A stretch of DNA of 64,000 nt from Mucilaginibacter flavidus (GTDB taxonomy: Bacteria > Bacteroidota > Bacteroidia > Sphingobacteriales > Sphingobacteriaceae): the NCBI RefSeq assembly GCF_024055575.1, contig NZ_JAMXOE010000011.1:1-64000 (forward strand), written 5' to 3'. This document shows, in pieces, positions 36,606 through 45,427 of the stretch (positions within the stretch are counted from its first letter, which is position 1; every line of letters starts with the position of its first letter). A program made the position numbers and the translations under genes. The notes beneath the pieces are model-generated. The model was not told the DNA's origin. It worked only from the letters and a program-made list of their open reading frames with translations, and searched no databases.

Positions 36606-36670
36606 TAAAGTTGGGGATTGGCTTTTGTCTGAAAAGTGATGCAGGTCATATAATCATGTGATGCTACATC
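36606..36670 (-). promoter_or_regulatory. Fnr-like boxes and -7-like element of the Usp operon
   Basis: Perfect box TGATGCAGGTCA (36637-36648) is centred 29.5 bp from minus-strand CAACTTTA (36613-36606), a weak -7 match. A second TGAT begins 22 bp upstream (36659), in TGATGCTACATCA. The implied transcription start near 36601 supports the ATG at 36577. Confidence 0.7.
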
Positions 36671-36885
36671 AACCACGCAGTAGCCGGAAATGAGAGGATT
36701 CCAAAATGTGGAATATTTAAAAAAATAAATGTCTAATTATCAACAAATTAGTTATGGGCACTTGCATTGCATACCTGGTAACGAAATAGTTAATACCGGT
36801 TAATAAAAAACGTTGTCCCTTTTACCCTGGTAGCGGGGGTTCCGGCAGAGTTTAGGCTCTCGGGATATTAGTGTTAGTTAGCTTT

Positions 36886-37396
36886 CAGCCTTTGTGCAGC
36901 GCTTTAAATACGTAGGCTTTATAACTGTTGCCAACAGGCAGTTCTATTTTGCTTATCTCAACGTCGAAAGTGGCAAAGGCGGTAATGCGCAGCATGTTAA
37001 CTATTACGACCGGTGAATCCCCAAGAAGCCGTTACCTTCGAGTTCTTGCTGCAAATCGCTGATTTTATATTTGGAGGTGATCATCTTTTCCCTCGTGTGC
37101 ACATTTACATAATCCTTTAAACTTTCTGCATACAGAATGGCGCGGGTGTCGACCTTAAAGTATTTGTGCCCTGATTTTAGGTAGACAAACTGCGCCTCTA
37201 ACGATGACAGTAGCTCGGGTGCGGCGTGATTGCTGGTATTAAGATAGCGCTCAATAGCTTTAAAAAAACGATCGAAAGTTATTGGCTTTAACAGGTAATC
37301 TATCACGCCTAAATCAAACCCTTCCAATGCAAACTCGCGATAGGCGGTAGTTAGAATTGTTTTTGGCGGGTTACGCAGGGTCTTTAACAAGTCGAT
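36886..37396 (-). pseudogene. Remnant of a LytTR response regulator
   Basis: The minus strand encodes the end of a receiver domain (PPKTILTTAYREFALEGFD, then VIDYLLKPITFDRFFKAI) and a LytTR DNA-binding domain (FVYLKSGHKYFKVDTRAILYAESLKDYVNVHT). The start is missing: an in-frame TAG precedes IDLLKTL and the phosphoacceptor half of the receiver is absent. Near 37004 a frameshift breaks the sequence after GIHRS; the other frame continues VIVNMLRITAFATFDVEISKIELP to a stop at 36886-36888. It is damaged at both ends and almost certainly non-functional. Its kinase partner is not in the window. Confidence 0.85.
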
Positions 37397-37458
37397 CTAG
37401 GCAGATGAGCAAAAACGTGCATGGAACTAATGACTTTTCGTAACAGAGTCAGTTTATT

Positions 37459-37510
37459 ATCTTGATTCTTGGCTCTTGACTCTTGTTTCTGTCTCTTGAT
37501 TCTAATTTTA
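37459..37510. repeat. Short direct repeat words (CTTGA/CTCTTG)
   Basis: Repeated TCTTGATTCTTGGCTCTTGA-type words fill the gap between the LytTR remnant and the GH25 gene. This is similar in style to the other word-built intergenic stretches in the window. No function is evident. Confidence 0.4.
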
Positions 37511-37555
37511 CTATTAACCCACAAATAACAAAAAGGTTCGCGTATTTTTGCCATT

Positions 37556-38449
37556 GTGACAACCGGAAACAAAAAGGGCACCTCTGGAAAAAAAACTCCT
37601 GCGGCTAAAAGCCCCGCGCCGAAAAGAAAGTATCAGCCTAAAAAGAAAAAAAGCAGCGCTTTTACCACAAAATGGAAAGTTGCACTTGCAGGCTTTTTAT
37701 TGATATTACTTTCGCCTTTTTATTACGGTTACGTTATCAAAACCTTCACCTCAACCTGGCGGTGGATACGCGATATCGGCCACGATCCGCATTACCGCAC
37801 CTACAAAAGTTTCAACATTCGTATACCCGATAAGTATACCATTCATGGCATCGACGTTTCATCCTACCAGGGTAAAATTGACTGGCACCGGGTAAAGGCC
37901 ATGCGCGAAGATGAGGTACACATCACTTTTGCCTTTATAAAAGCTACCGAGGGTGTAGTGCTGGTCGACCCTTATTTCCAGCGCAACTGGCGTGAAGCGC
38001 CAAAGGCTGGTATTATCTGCGGTGCCTATCACTATTTCAGGCCAAAGGCAAGCGGGAAGTGGCAGGCGGTGTTTTTCCTGCAAAATGTAAAAACCGAAAA
38101 AGGCGATTTACCAATGGCGGTAGATGTTGAGGAACTGAACGGAGTTGCCCCGGCGAAAATGCGCGAAGAGCTGAAGGCGTTTTTAAAACAGGTGGAGGCA
38201 AAAACCAAAATAAAGCCGATAGTATACTCCGGCGTGAAATTTTACCAGGATAATCTGGAGGGGTATTTTGACGATTACACCTTATGGATAGCCCACTACT
38301 ATCAACCTAAATTAGATGTAGCAAAAGCGACAAAATGGGCTTTTTGGCAACACAGCGATAAGGCAAAAGTAAACGGGATTAACCATATCACCGACTTTGA
38401 TGCCTTTAACGGCGACAGCGTGGCCTTTACAAAACTGCTTGTTAAATAA
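37556..38449 (+). CDS. Glycoside hydrolase family 25 lysozyme, membrane-anchored
   Basis: The 297-residue protein starts at a GTG. A Lys/Pro-rich cytoplasmic tail (about 1-40) is followed by one membrane span (about 42-62) and an exported GH25 domain (about 98-297). The catalytic region shows HGIDVSSYQGKIDW at the first strand and MAVDVEELNG around the catalytic acid, plus the GAYHYFRP and WQHS motifs of the family. It would cut the MurNAc-GlcNAc bond of peptidoglycan in the periplasm. It stands alone. Confidence 0.92.
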   Translation: MTTGNKKGTSGKKTPAAKSPAPKRKYQPKKKKSSAFTTKWKVALAGFLLILLSPFYYGYVIKTFTSTWRWIRDIGHDPHYRTYKSFNIRIPDKYTIHGIDVSSYQGKIDWHRVKAMREDEVHITFAFIKATEGVVLVDPYFQRNWREAPKAGIICGAYHYFRPKASGKWQAVFFLQNVKTEKGDLPMAVDVEELNGVAPAKMREELKAFLKQVEAKTKIKPIVYSGVKFYQDNLEGYFDDYTLWIAHYYQPKLDVAKATKWAFWQHSDKAKVNGINHITDFDAFNGDSVAFTKLLVK

Positions 38450-38481
38450 ATTAACTGCCTGTAAATAAGTCAACTGCAATT

Positions 38482-38504
38482 TTATTGCATTGCGCATGCA
38501 ATAA
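38482..38504 (+). terminator. Hairpin after the GH25 gene
   Basis: A perfect 9-bp stem (TTATTGCAT / ATGCAATAA) with a five-base loop begins 32 bp after the stop codon. There is no strong T run, so termination is only possible. Confidence 0.4.
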
Positions 38505-38578
38505 GAAGTGTTAATTTTTGTTAATGTTTTCGATTACTAAGAATTTAGTTATACTTTAGTTTTCGATAAACCTGACAT

Positions 38579-41386
38579 ATGAAGTTCACAATTACGCTCT
38601 TAGCTTTCTGTTTATTGCTAACATTTTCGGCATTTGCCCAGAACTCTTATTCAATTAAGGGTTCCGTTGCCGACACCACGTCAAACGCTAAACTGGCTAA
38701 CACAACTGTAAGTGTATTAAACGAAAAAGACTCGACACTGGTAAAATTTACAAGAGTAAACACTGCTGGTGCATTTTCAATTGGTAACCTTAGGAAAGGC
38801 AAATTTATATTGCTGGTTACTTACCCTGACTATGCTGACTACGTAGAGCGCTTTGCATTAGATTCTGCTAAAAGCACCCACGATTTTGGAAGGCTAAGCA
38901 TGCTGTTAAAAGCAAAGCTATTGGCCGATGTCATAATTAAAGGAACCCGCGCAGCCATAAAAATAAAAGGCGATACCACCGAATTTGACCCACGGGCATT
39001 TAAAATACAACCCAACGCCACTGTTGAAGATTTATTAAAACAGCTGCCTGGTATACAGGTGGATAAAGATGGAAAAATTACCGCCCAGGGGCAAACCGTG
39101 CCAAAAGTATTGGTTGATGGCGAGGAGTTTTTTGGCGATGATCCCACGCTGGTAACCAAAAACCTGCGAGCCGATATGGTTGACAAAGTTCAGCTTTATG
39201 ACAAGAAAAGCGACCAGGCTACTTTCACAGGGATTGACGATGGCGAAAAGACAAAGACCATTAATATACAATTGAAGGCAGACAAAAAGAACGGTTATTT
39301 CGGTAAATTGGAAGGTGGTGTAGGTTCTGACGGTTATTACCAGGGAACGGGGCTGTTTAACCGCTTTAAAGCCAAATCAAAGTTTTCGGCCTATGGTATT
39401 GTCGGGAATAACGGCAAAGTTGGGCTCGGCTGGGACGACAGCCAAAAGTTAGGCACCATGGGTGCAAATGTAGAGTTTGGCGACGATGGCGGCATGATGT
39501 TTTTTATGAGCGGGGGAGGTGATGATGGCCTCGACTCGTTTGGCGGCCAGTATTACGGCCAGGGCATACCATTGGCGCGTACAGGCGGTGTACACTACGA
39601 TACTAAGCTTAATAAGGATAACACAACGCTAAATTTTAACTATAAAATCGGATCGCTTACTGTTGATGGCACGGAAAATACGCTTAGTCAAAACAACACG
39701 CCCCAGGGTTCGCTAAACAGTGCATCAGATAAGACGTACCATAACTATATCTTCCGCCAGAAAGTTGATGGTATGATTAATATAAAGTTAGATACAACGC
39801 AGACACTTAAAATAATGTTCGATGCCACTTTAAAGCATGGCCAGAGTCGCAGCAATTACGATTATTTGAGCCAGTACGAGAGCGGAGCCAAGGTAAACTC
39901 AAACACCCGGGATGTAATCAACAACACCGACGGAAAGGTATTTGACGTAAGCGCGTTTTACACCAAAAAGTTTAAGAAAAAAGGCCGTACATTTTCTTTA
40001 AGCGTTGCCGAGAACATAAACCAGGCCAATTCGCATGGCTTTTTAAAATATAACCAGGACTTTTATGACGCGGCCGGAGCTGTTGACAGCACCGCGCTTA
40101 CCGACCAGAAAAAAACCAGCACAACCCAAAGCTCGGTGCTTACAACCAATGCGACGTACACCGAGCCTATAACAAAAAGCTTTTCGGTTATAGCAAATTA
40201 TGCTTTTAAAACAAGCCACGGAACTTCAAACCAGGAGTCGTTCGATCAGTCGACGCCGGGCAACTACGATGTGCCGGTAGCTGCCTATAGCAGTGACTAC
40301 AGGCTAAACGAAATATCAAACCAGGTGGGGGCTATTTTTAATTTAAAGTCAAAAAAAACCACCTTTAACTTTGGAACAAGGGTATCGAGCGTAAACTTCG
40401 ACCAGCTAAACCAGGTTACCGATGTGCCGTTTAAACGCACCTTTATAAACTGGGCGCCACAAGCTTACTTCCAATATAAGATCGGAAAGCAGGAGTCGGT
40501 CAATTTAAATTACAACGGTACGTCCGCTCAGCCAAGCCTTAACCAAATACAGCCCGTAGCCGATAACAACAACCCAAACAATTTTGTAGTAGGTAATCCG
40601 GATTTGACCCCCTCATTCAGAAACAGGTTCAGCCTGTCGTATTTCTCTTATAAGGTTATCAAGGGAGAGTCGTTTAATATTTTCGGAAATTACTCGTTTA
40701 CCAGCAACCCGATCATAAGCGATGTCACTACGGACTTTGCTACTGACAAATCTGTAACTCACTATGTTAATTTAAGCAATAAAACCCCATTTAACTTTAA
40801 TGTCAACACTTATTACGATAAGAAAATTGAAAAACTCGATATAAATGCGGGGCTTAACGTGAGTGCAAATGGCAGCACTTCATACAGCCTGTCGAACGGT
40901 GCGCTGAACCAAACCACCTACAATACTTACTCCGGAAGGCTGCGGCTCTCGAAATATAAAGAAAAGAAATATGATGTTTCCATTTCGGCCGGGCCAAGCT
41001 ATACATTCAGTAAATCATCATTGCTTACCAATATAAATAATAATGGCAGGGGTTTTAACGCCGATGGTAATGTTAACTTTTACCTGCCGGGAAAATTTCA
41101 GATAGGCTCCGACGTAAACTATGACTTTACGGCGAAAACACAGACCTTTAATAACGATCTGAAAAAGACCCTGCTTAATGCCAGTATAGTTAAAACGTTT
41201 TTTAAGAACGACGATCTGAAACTGGCATTAACAGGCAATGACCTGTTAAACCAGAACGTAGGCTTTAGCCGTTCGGTAAATGGAAACTATTTGCAGCAGA
41301 ATAGCTACACTACCATAAAAAGATACTTTATGTTTACAGTAACCTGGAATTTTAATAGCATGAATGCCTTGAGCACAAAAAAATAA
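38579..41386 (+). CDS. Outer-membrane beta-barrel protein with carboxypeptidase-regulatory-like and plug domains (TonB-receptor-like)
   Basis: The 935-residue protein has a signal peptide (about 1-20), a CarboxypepD_reg-like beta domain (about 24-105), a plug-like region (TVEDLLKQLPGIQVDKDGKITAQG; LVDGEEFFGDDP) and a beta-barrel of the OMP_b-brl_3 type to a C-terminal aromatic-rich end (MFTVTWNF). It lacks an STN domain. Members of this group in Bacteroidota often sit beside GLPGLI-family genes, as here (4-bp gap). The substrate is unknown. It is not paired with a SusD. Confidence 0.9.
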   Translation: MKFTITLLAFCLLLTFSAFAQNSYSIKGSVADTTSNAKLANTTVSVLNEKDSTLVKFTRVNTAGAFSIGNLRKGKFILLVTYPDYADYVERFALDSAKSTHDFGRLSMLLKAKLLADVIIKGTRAAIKIKGDTTEFDPRAFKIQPNATVEDLLKQLPGIQVDKDGKITAQGQTVPKVLVDGEEFFGDDPTLVTKNLRADMVDKVQLYDKKSDQATFTGIDDGEKTKTINIQLKADKKNGYFGKLEGGVGSDGYYQGTGLFNRFKAKSKFSAYGIVGNNGKVGLGWDDSQKLGTMGANVEFGDDGGMMFFMSGGGDDGLDSFGGQYYGQGIPLARTGGVHYDTKLNKDNTTLNFNYKIGSLTVDGTENTLSQNNTPQGSLNSASDKTYHNYIFRQKVDGMINIKLDTTQTLKIMFDATLKHGQSRSNYDYLSQYESGAKVNSNTRDVINNTDGKVFDVSAFYTKKFKKKGRTFSLSVAENINQANSHGFLKYNQDFYDAAGAVDSTALTDQKKTSTTQSSVLTTNATYTEPITKSFSVIANYAFKTSHGTSNQESFDQSTPGNYDVPVAAYSSDYRLNEISNQVGAIFNLKSKKTTFNFGTRVSSVNFDQLNQVTDVPFKRTFINWAPQAYFQYKIGKQESVNLNYNGTSAQPSLNQIQPVADNNNPNNFVVGNPDLTPSFRNRFSLSYFSYKVIKGESFNIFGNYSFTSNPIISDVTTDFATDKSVTHYVNLSNKTPFNFNVNTYYDKKIEKLDINAGLNVSANGSTSYSLSNGALNQTTYNTYSGRLRLSKYKEKKYDVSISAGPSYTFSKSSLLTNINNNGRGFNADGNVNFYLPGKFQIGSDVNYDFTAKTQTFNNDLKKTLLNASIVKTFFKNDDLKLALTGNDLLNQNVGFSRSVNGNYLQQNSYTTIKRYFMFTVTWNFNSMNALSTKK

Positions 41387-41390
41387 AAAG

Positions 41391-42170
41391 ATGACAAAGA
41401 CCAAAATTATAACACTAATAGGCGCTTTGCTGCTTGGCTTAACTTCGGCATTTGCGCAAAATGCTCATTTTACCAACTCGGGCGTAATTGAATATGAAAA
41501 ATCGGTAAACATGTTTGCCCTTTTAAAAAAACAGGTAGACCAATATAAAGACGACAGCTGGCTGGAGCAGGCCTATGACTCGTACCGTAAAAACCAGCCT
41601 CAATTTAAAAAACTGAAAAGCACGCTGAGTTTTTCCGATAACAAAGCGCAATTTGTACCCGTGGAAGCCGAAGAAAGCAGGATGTTTTTCAGTAACAATG
41701 CTATGGTAAATCAGAACAATACAATATTTACCGACTATAACGCAGGTACCTTTATTAACCAGAAATCAGTTTTTGAAGAGACCTTTTTAGTGAAAGACAG
41801 CACCCGGAAAATCAACTGGAAAATAACAGACGAAACACGCGACATAGCCGGTTATACCTGCCGCCGCGCCAATGCCATTATTTTGGATTCGGTGTATGTG
41901 GTGGCTTTTTATACCGAAAGAATACCAACATCCGGTGGCCCCGAATCATTTAGCGGCCTGCCTGGTATGATATTGGGCGTAGCTTTACCGCATGAAAATA
42001 TATCCTGGTTTGCCACCAAGGTAACCGAAAGCGTGGTGGATGCCAAAGCACTCACCCCTCCAAAAAAAGGTAAGCCCACTGATAACAAAGGTTTGCTAAA
42101 AACGCTAAACAGCGCTATGAAAGACTGGGGTAACTGGGGGCAAACTTATTGGAAAGCATTTTTAATTTGA
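41391..42170 (+). CDS. GLPGLI family secreted protein
   Basis: The 259-residue protein has a signal peptide (about 1-22, ending AFAQ) and the family motif, here GLPGMILG, near residue 190, followed by ENISWFATKV. The YTCRRANA stretch (Cys in a DIAGYTCRRA context) is also common in the family. Its function is unknown. The 4-bp gap to the upstream barrel protein shows co-transcription and supports a joint role at the outer membrane. Confidence 0.92.
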   Translation: MTKTKIITLIGALLLGLTSAFAQNAHFTNSGVIEYEKSVNMFALLKKQVDQYKDDSWLEQAYDSYRKNQPQFKKLKSTLSFSDNKAQFVPVEAEESRMFFSNNAMVNQNNTIFTDYNAGTFINQKSVFEETFLVKDSTRKINWKITDETRDIAGYTCRRANAIILDSVYVVAFYTERIPTSGGPESFSGLPGMILGVALPHENISWFATKVTESVVDAKALTPPKKGKPTDNKGLLKTLNSAMKDWGNWGQTYWKAFLI

Positions 42171-42173
42171 TTT

Positions 42174-42240
42174 GAGACGTGAGATGAGATAGCAAAGTTT
42201 TTCAGTATATTTATTAGTTTTATCTCAAATCTCACGTCTT
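42174..42240. repeat. Inverted repeat between GLPGLI and YdeI-like genes
   Basis: Arms AGACGTGAGAT (42175-42185) and ATCTCACGTCT (42229-42239) pair perfectly and extend through GAGATA/TATCTC. It is a long hairpin placed like a terminator. Confidence 0.6.
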
Positions 42241-42253
42241 AAATCTAAAATAC

Positions 42254-42475
42254 ATGCTTAAAAAAGGTGAACACATAGAAGGAACCCCGGCGGAACTTGA
42301 AGCATTATTGAGTACTGATGCAAAAGCCAGGGCGTTTTTCGATGGATTGTCAAAGGGATATAAACAGGGTTATTGCGATTGGGTGGGCTCGGCCAAACAG
42401 GAAGACACCCGTAAGGTACGCGCTGCAAAGGCATTGATCATGCTACAAAACGAGCAAAAAACGCTGAAAACCTAG
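42254..42475 (+). CDS. Small YdeI/OmdA-domain protein
   Basis: The 73-residue protein matches the bacteriocin-protection YdeI/OmpD-associated C-terminal domain: AFFDGLSKGYKQGYCDWVGSAKQEDTRKVRAAKALIML. In larger homologs this domain follows another module; here it stands alone at nearly full domain length. Its function is uncertain. It ends 4 bp before the convergent phospholipase-like gene. Confidence 0.82.
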   Translation: MLKKGEHIEGTPAELEALLSTDAKARAFFDGLSKGYKQGYCDWVGSAKQEDTRKVRAAKALIMLQNEQKTLKT

Positions 42476-42479
42476 GTTG

Positions 42480-43346
42480 TTATTTGGTATTGTTAGTTAT
42501 CATCATCGCCGGGTTTTCCCGTTGTGGCAAGCGCGACAGCAAAAACTCTTTAAGTTCGGACAGTTTATCGGTACATATCAAATCAACCTTACAATTTAAT
42601 AATTCTCTCCAAACTTCCCGGTTTTCCGGTGAGGCCCAAAGCCTTACTTTTCTGCGGAATCTATGGGCCATCGCTACATAAGCGCAAAGCCGGGCACGTT
42701 CTTCATTGGGGAATTTGCCATGGCCGGTCCAGCGCAAAATTTTTGAGTATTTGCAGCTGGATAGTTCATAAACATTTGTCGACAAGGTATCTTGTTTTGA
42801 TTTTACCAGGTCTTCATCAATAAACGCAAACCGGGTTTGTTGAGCCTTTAACATTTGGTATGGCTTATGCCCTGACAGCACAACGGTAACTTGTTTTTTT
42901 GTAACCACGCCATGGTCGAACGATGAGAGTATGCTACTATAACGCGCAAGCACTTTTTCAATAGCTGCGTAGGTATTGTCTGCACCGGTTTTAATATCTA
43001 TCATTAAAATAACGGGTTCGGTATATCCTTTGTAAACCTCTCCTCCATTATTTTTTATATATCGGGCCAAAGGTTTTAAATACAACGACTCAAGTGTTTT
43101 GCTCGGTCGGAAAAATGGATTAATATGGGCGATAATTAATTCATCATCCTCTAAAAACACATCAGCTTCTATGTTGGTGTAACCATTTTCAAGGGCGTCA
43201 AATAATGGCCGGTTGTGGTTATAGTCGTTATGTGCAAATGCGTTTGGCAGCGGGTCTGATTGCGATAGAACTATTAAGGGGCTAAGAAAAAGTAAAACAA
43301 GTGCAGCTGTTTTTAGTAATTTTACGCTTAAAATTGCTGAACGCAT
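42480..43346 (-). CDS. PI-PLC/glycerophosphodiesterase-like secreted phosphodiesterase
   Basis: The 288-residue protein has a signal peptide (about 1-29). The phosphodiesterase barrel starts with FAHNDYNHNRPLFDALENGY and then NIEADVFLEDDELIIAH, the His/Glu/Asp set of PI-PLC/GDPD-type enzymes. Further matches are VILMIDIKTG and VDLICTDKLSEL near the end. It would cut a phosphodiester in a lipid head group or similar molecule in the periplasm; the exact substrate is unknown. No neighbouring gene clarifies its role. Confidence 0.85.
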   Translation of the reverse strand: MRSAILSVKLLKTAALVLLFLSPLIVLSQSDPLPNAFAHNDYNHNRPLFDALENGYTNIEADVFLEDDELIIAHINPFFRPSKTLESLYLKPLARYIKNNGGEVYKGYTEPVILMIDIKTGADNTYAAIEKVLARYSSILSSFDHGVVTKKQVTVVLSGHKPYQMLKAQQTRFAFIDEDLVKSKQDTLSTNVYELSSCKYSKILRWTGHGKFPNEERARLCAYVAMAHRFRRKVRLWASPENREVWRELLNCKVDLICTDKLSELKEFLLSRLPQRENPAMMITNNTK

Positions 43347-43512
43347 TTTTGAGTGTTATTGCTAAAATTTTTCAATACAAATTTACCGGGCGGTTATTAA
43401 ATTAAATGTTACCATATGGTTAAATTACAGCCGGGTAATATTAAGCGCTTTAAATACAGAATCCAGGCGCTTTGATCTGCAACCGGTTTAACCGGGACAA
43501 ACTTAAATTTAT

Positions 43513-44097
43513 ATGCCATTTGATCTGCTGATTAACAACATCTCGAAATACATTCACCTGGATGAAGCGGAGCGGGATATTTTTATGTCGCACCTTAAAC
43601 CCATCCAGATCAAGCGGAAACAATTTACCCTTAACGAGGGCGAAATATGCCGGAATTCCGTTTTTGTAACCAACGGTTGCCTTCGTGGGTTTACTGTAGA
43701 CAAAAACGGCATTGAACATGTACTAAGCTTTGCGCCGCTTGGCTGGTGGATTGCCGATATGTACAGCCTGATATCGCAAAAACCTGGTATATTAAATATA
43801 GAGGCCCTGGAAGATACGGAAGGCATTATTCTTTCAAAAACCAACCAGGAAAAGCTGTACCACGAAGTGCCAAAGTTCGAACGGTTTTTTCGCATTCTCA
43901 CCGAAAACTCACTTGTAGCCAACCAACAGCGAATAGTGGATAACATGAGCCTGACCGCGGAAGAGCGTTATGGCATTTTTTGTAAACGATATCCTACTTT
44001 GATCGACTATTTACCGCAAAAGCAAATTGCATCATACATCGGCGTAACGCCGGAGTTTTTCAGCAGGATGAGGAGTAGTTTGATTAAAAAGAAATAA
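43513..44097 (+). CDS. Crp/Fnr-family transcription regulator
   Basis: The 194-residue protein has an N-terminal cNMP-binding-type beta-roll (about 10-125) and a C-terminal winged HTH (QKQIASYIGVTPEFFSRMRSSL). It lacks Fe-S cysteines. This short form is common in Bacteroidota with several copies per genome. The HTH (PEFFSR) differs from the REC-Crp output at 14768 (TETVSR), so different targets are likely. Pirin genes often follow such regulators, as here. Confidence 0.88.
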   Translation: MPFDLLINNISKYIHLDEAERDIFMSHLKPIQIKRKQFTLNEGEICRNSVFVTNGCLRGFTVDKNGIEHVLSFAPLGWWIADMYSLISQKPGILNIEALEDTEGIILSKTNQEKLYHEVPKFERFFRILTENSLVANQQRIVDNMSLTAEERYGIFCKRYPTLIDYLPQKQIASYIGVTPEFFSRMRSSLIKKK

Positions 44098-44104
44098 TTA
44101 AACA

Positions 44105-44196
44105 CGAATGTCACGAATTAAGGCAAATTTTCACTAATCTACTATAGTAACCAATATCAAACACGGCTTCATTTGTTTTTTAATTCGTGAAATTCG
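44105..44196. repeat. Inverted repeat with TTCGTGAAATTCG words
   Basis: Left arm CGAATGTCACGAATTAA (44105-44121) pairs with TTAATTCGTGAAATTCG (44180-44196), one mismatch in 17. More copies of the ATTCGTG word follow to about 44220. It lies in the gap after the Crp/Fnr gene. Confidence 0.6.
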
Positions 44197-44305
44197 AAAA
44201 AATTCGTGCCATTCGCGTCCACTCATTTCTTAACCTACATCATCTTTCCGGATAAATTGCCACCGTACCTTTGTTATACAAAATCAAAAAGAGGAAACAA
44301 CCAAA

Positions 44306-45022
44306 ATGGCACATACAGTATTACACAAAGCCGAAACCCGCGGGCATGCAAGCCACGGCTGGCTTGATAGTTATCATTCATTTAGTTTTTCAAGCTATTA
44401 CAACCCGGAGCGGATGAACTTTGGCGCGTTGCGTGTATTAAACGACGACACCGTTGATGCAGGCATGGGGTTCGGAAAGCACCCCCATGATAACATGGAG
44501 ATTATCTCCATACCGCTTGAAGGCGATCTTGAGCATAAAGACAGCATGAACAACGTAGCCGTGATAAAAAACGGCGACATACAAGCCATGAGCGCCGGTA
44601 CTGGCATCTATCACAGCGAGTATAACAAAGACAGGGAACAACGCGTAAAATTTTTGCAGATATGGGTATATCCCAACAAAAAGAATGTTGAACCCCGGTA
44701 CGATCAGATTACTTTGAACCTCGACGACAGGCACAACAAGTTGCAGCAAATACTTTCGCCAAATCCTGACGACGAAGGTGTTTGGATACACCAGAATGCC
44801 TGGTTCCACTTAGGTAAGTTTGATAAAGGCGTAAGCACAGATTATACCGTAAAAGGCAAAAGTAACGGCGTTTATGTATTTGTTTTAAGCGGCGATGTAA
44901 AGGTTAACGACCAACTGTTAAACACCCGCGATGGCTACGGCATTTGGGACACCGACAAATTTACCATCACCGCCGATACTGATGCTGAGTTTTTGCTGAT
45001 GGAAGTACCAATGGAGTTTTAA
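44306..45022 (+). CDS. Pirin family protein (YhhW-like bicupin)
   Basis: The 238-residue protein shows the pirin N-terminal metal-binding cupin: FGKHPHDNMEIISIPLEGDLEHKDS with the His-x-His and His ligands, then a GTGIYHSEYN motif. The second cupin is at about 140-235. Bacterial relatives act as quercetin dioxygenases or sensors; the role here is unknown. It follows a Crp/Fnr regulator on the same strand. Confidence 0.93.
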   Translation: MAHTVLHKAETRGHASHGWLDSYHSFSFSSYYNPERMNFGALRVLNDDTVDAGMGFGKHPHDNMEIISIPLEGDLEHKDSMNNVAVIKNGDIQAMSAGTGIYHSEYNKDREQRVKFLQIWVYPNKKNVEPRYDQITLNLDDRHNKLQQILSPNPDDEGVWIHQNAWFHLGKFDKGVSTDYTVKGKSNGVYVFVLSGDVKVNDQLLNTRDGYGIWDTDKFTITADTDAEFLLMEVPMEF

Positions 45023-45032
45023 TTTAAAAGAT

Positions 45033-45110
45033 AGGAGTCCGAAAGTCGGGAAAGTCCGGAAAGACCGAAGTAAAACATTCCGCAGTTGACATTCCGACTT
45101 TCGGACTCCT
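45033..45110. repeat. Perfect 17-bp inverted repeat
   Basis: Arms AGGAGTCCGAAAGTCGG (45033-45049) and CCGACTTTCGGACTCCT (45094-45110) are perfectly complementary. The 44-bp loop carries further AAAGTCCGGAAAGACCG words. It overlaps the upstream in-frame extension of the next gene. Confidence 0.75.
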
Positions 45111-45118
45111 TTAAAAAT

Positions 45119-45418
45119 ATGAAGACAAAAATTTTAGCCATAGGCAGGCACCCCGAAATTTTGCAAACCGTTGTAAGGCTGATAAACAATAATCCCGAAT
45201 GGGAAGGCGCTGGCGCAACTACTGATGATGAAGCCGTGCTGCTTTTTAGCACCCAAGCATTTAAAATAGTGCTGCTTTGCGGTGGTATCGAACCGGACAG
45301 CGAAAACAGGCTTCGGGCCACTTTTAATGCATTAAGCCCTGGTGCTATTATTGTGCAGCACTATGGTGGTGGCAGCGGTTTGCTATCTGCCGAAATTTAC
45401 CAGGCGCTTGCTAAATAG
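45119..45418 (+). CDS. Small receiver-like protein of unknown function
   Basis: From the ATG at 45119 the protein has 99 residues: MKTKILAIGRHPEILQTVVRLINNNPEWEGAGATTDDEAV, which resembles the first strands and helices of a receiver or flavodoxin-like fold, but no phosphoacceptor Asp is evident (KIVLLCGGIEPDSE). An upstream ATG at 45086 lies in the inverted repeat and is rejected. The function is unknown. Confidence 0.65.
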   Translation: MKTKILAIGRHPEILQTVVRLINNNPEWEGAGATTDDEAVLLFSTQAFKIVLLCGGIEPDSENRLRATFNALSPGAIIVQHYGGGSGLLSAEIYQALAK

Positions 45419-45427
45419 CCACGGAGC

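Noticed and set aside
37384..37581. 65-codon minus-strand frame at the GH25 gene start
   Set aside because: It overlaps repeat words and the GH25 start and has no recognisable composition.
43513..44097. Crp/Fnr gene at 43.5 kb as the regulator of the 12-37 kb boxes
   Set aside because: It is distant, has no receiver, and its recognition helix (PEFFSR) lacks the ETVSR pattern expected for TGA half-sites. The REC-Crp protein inside the island is the better candidate.
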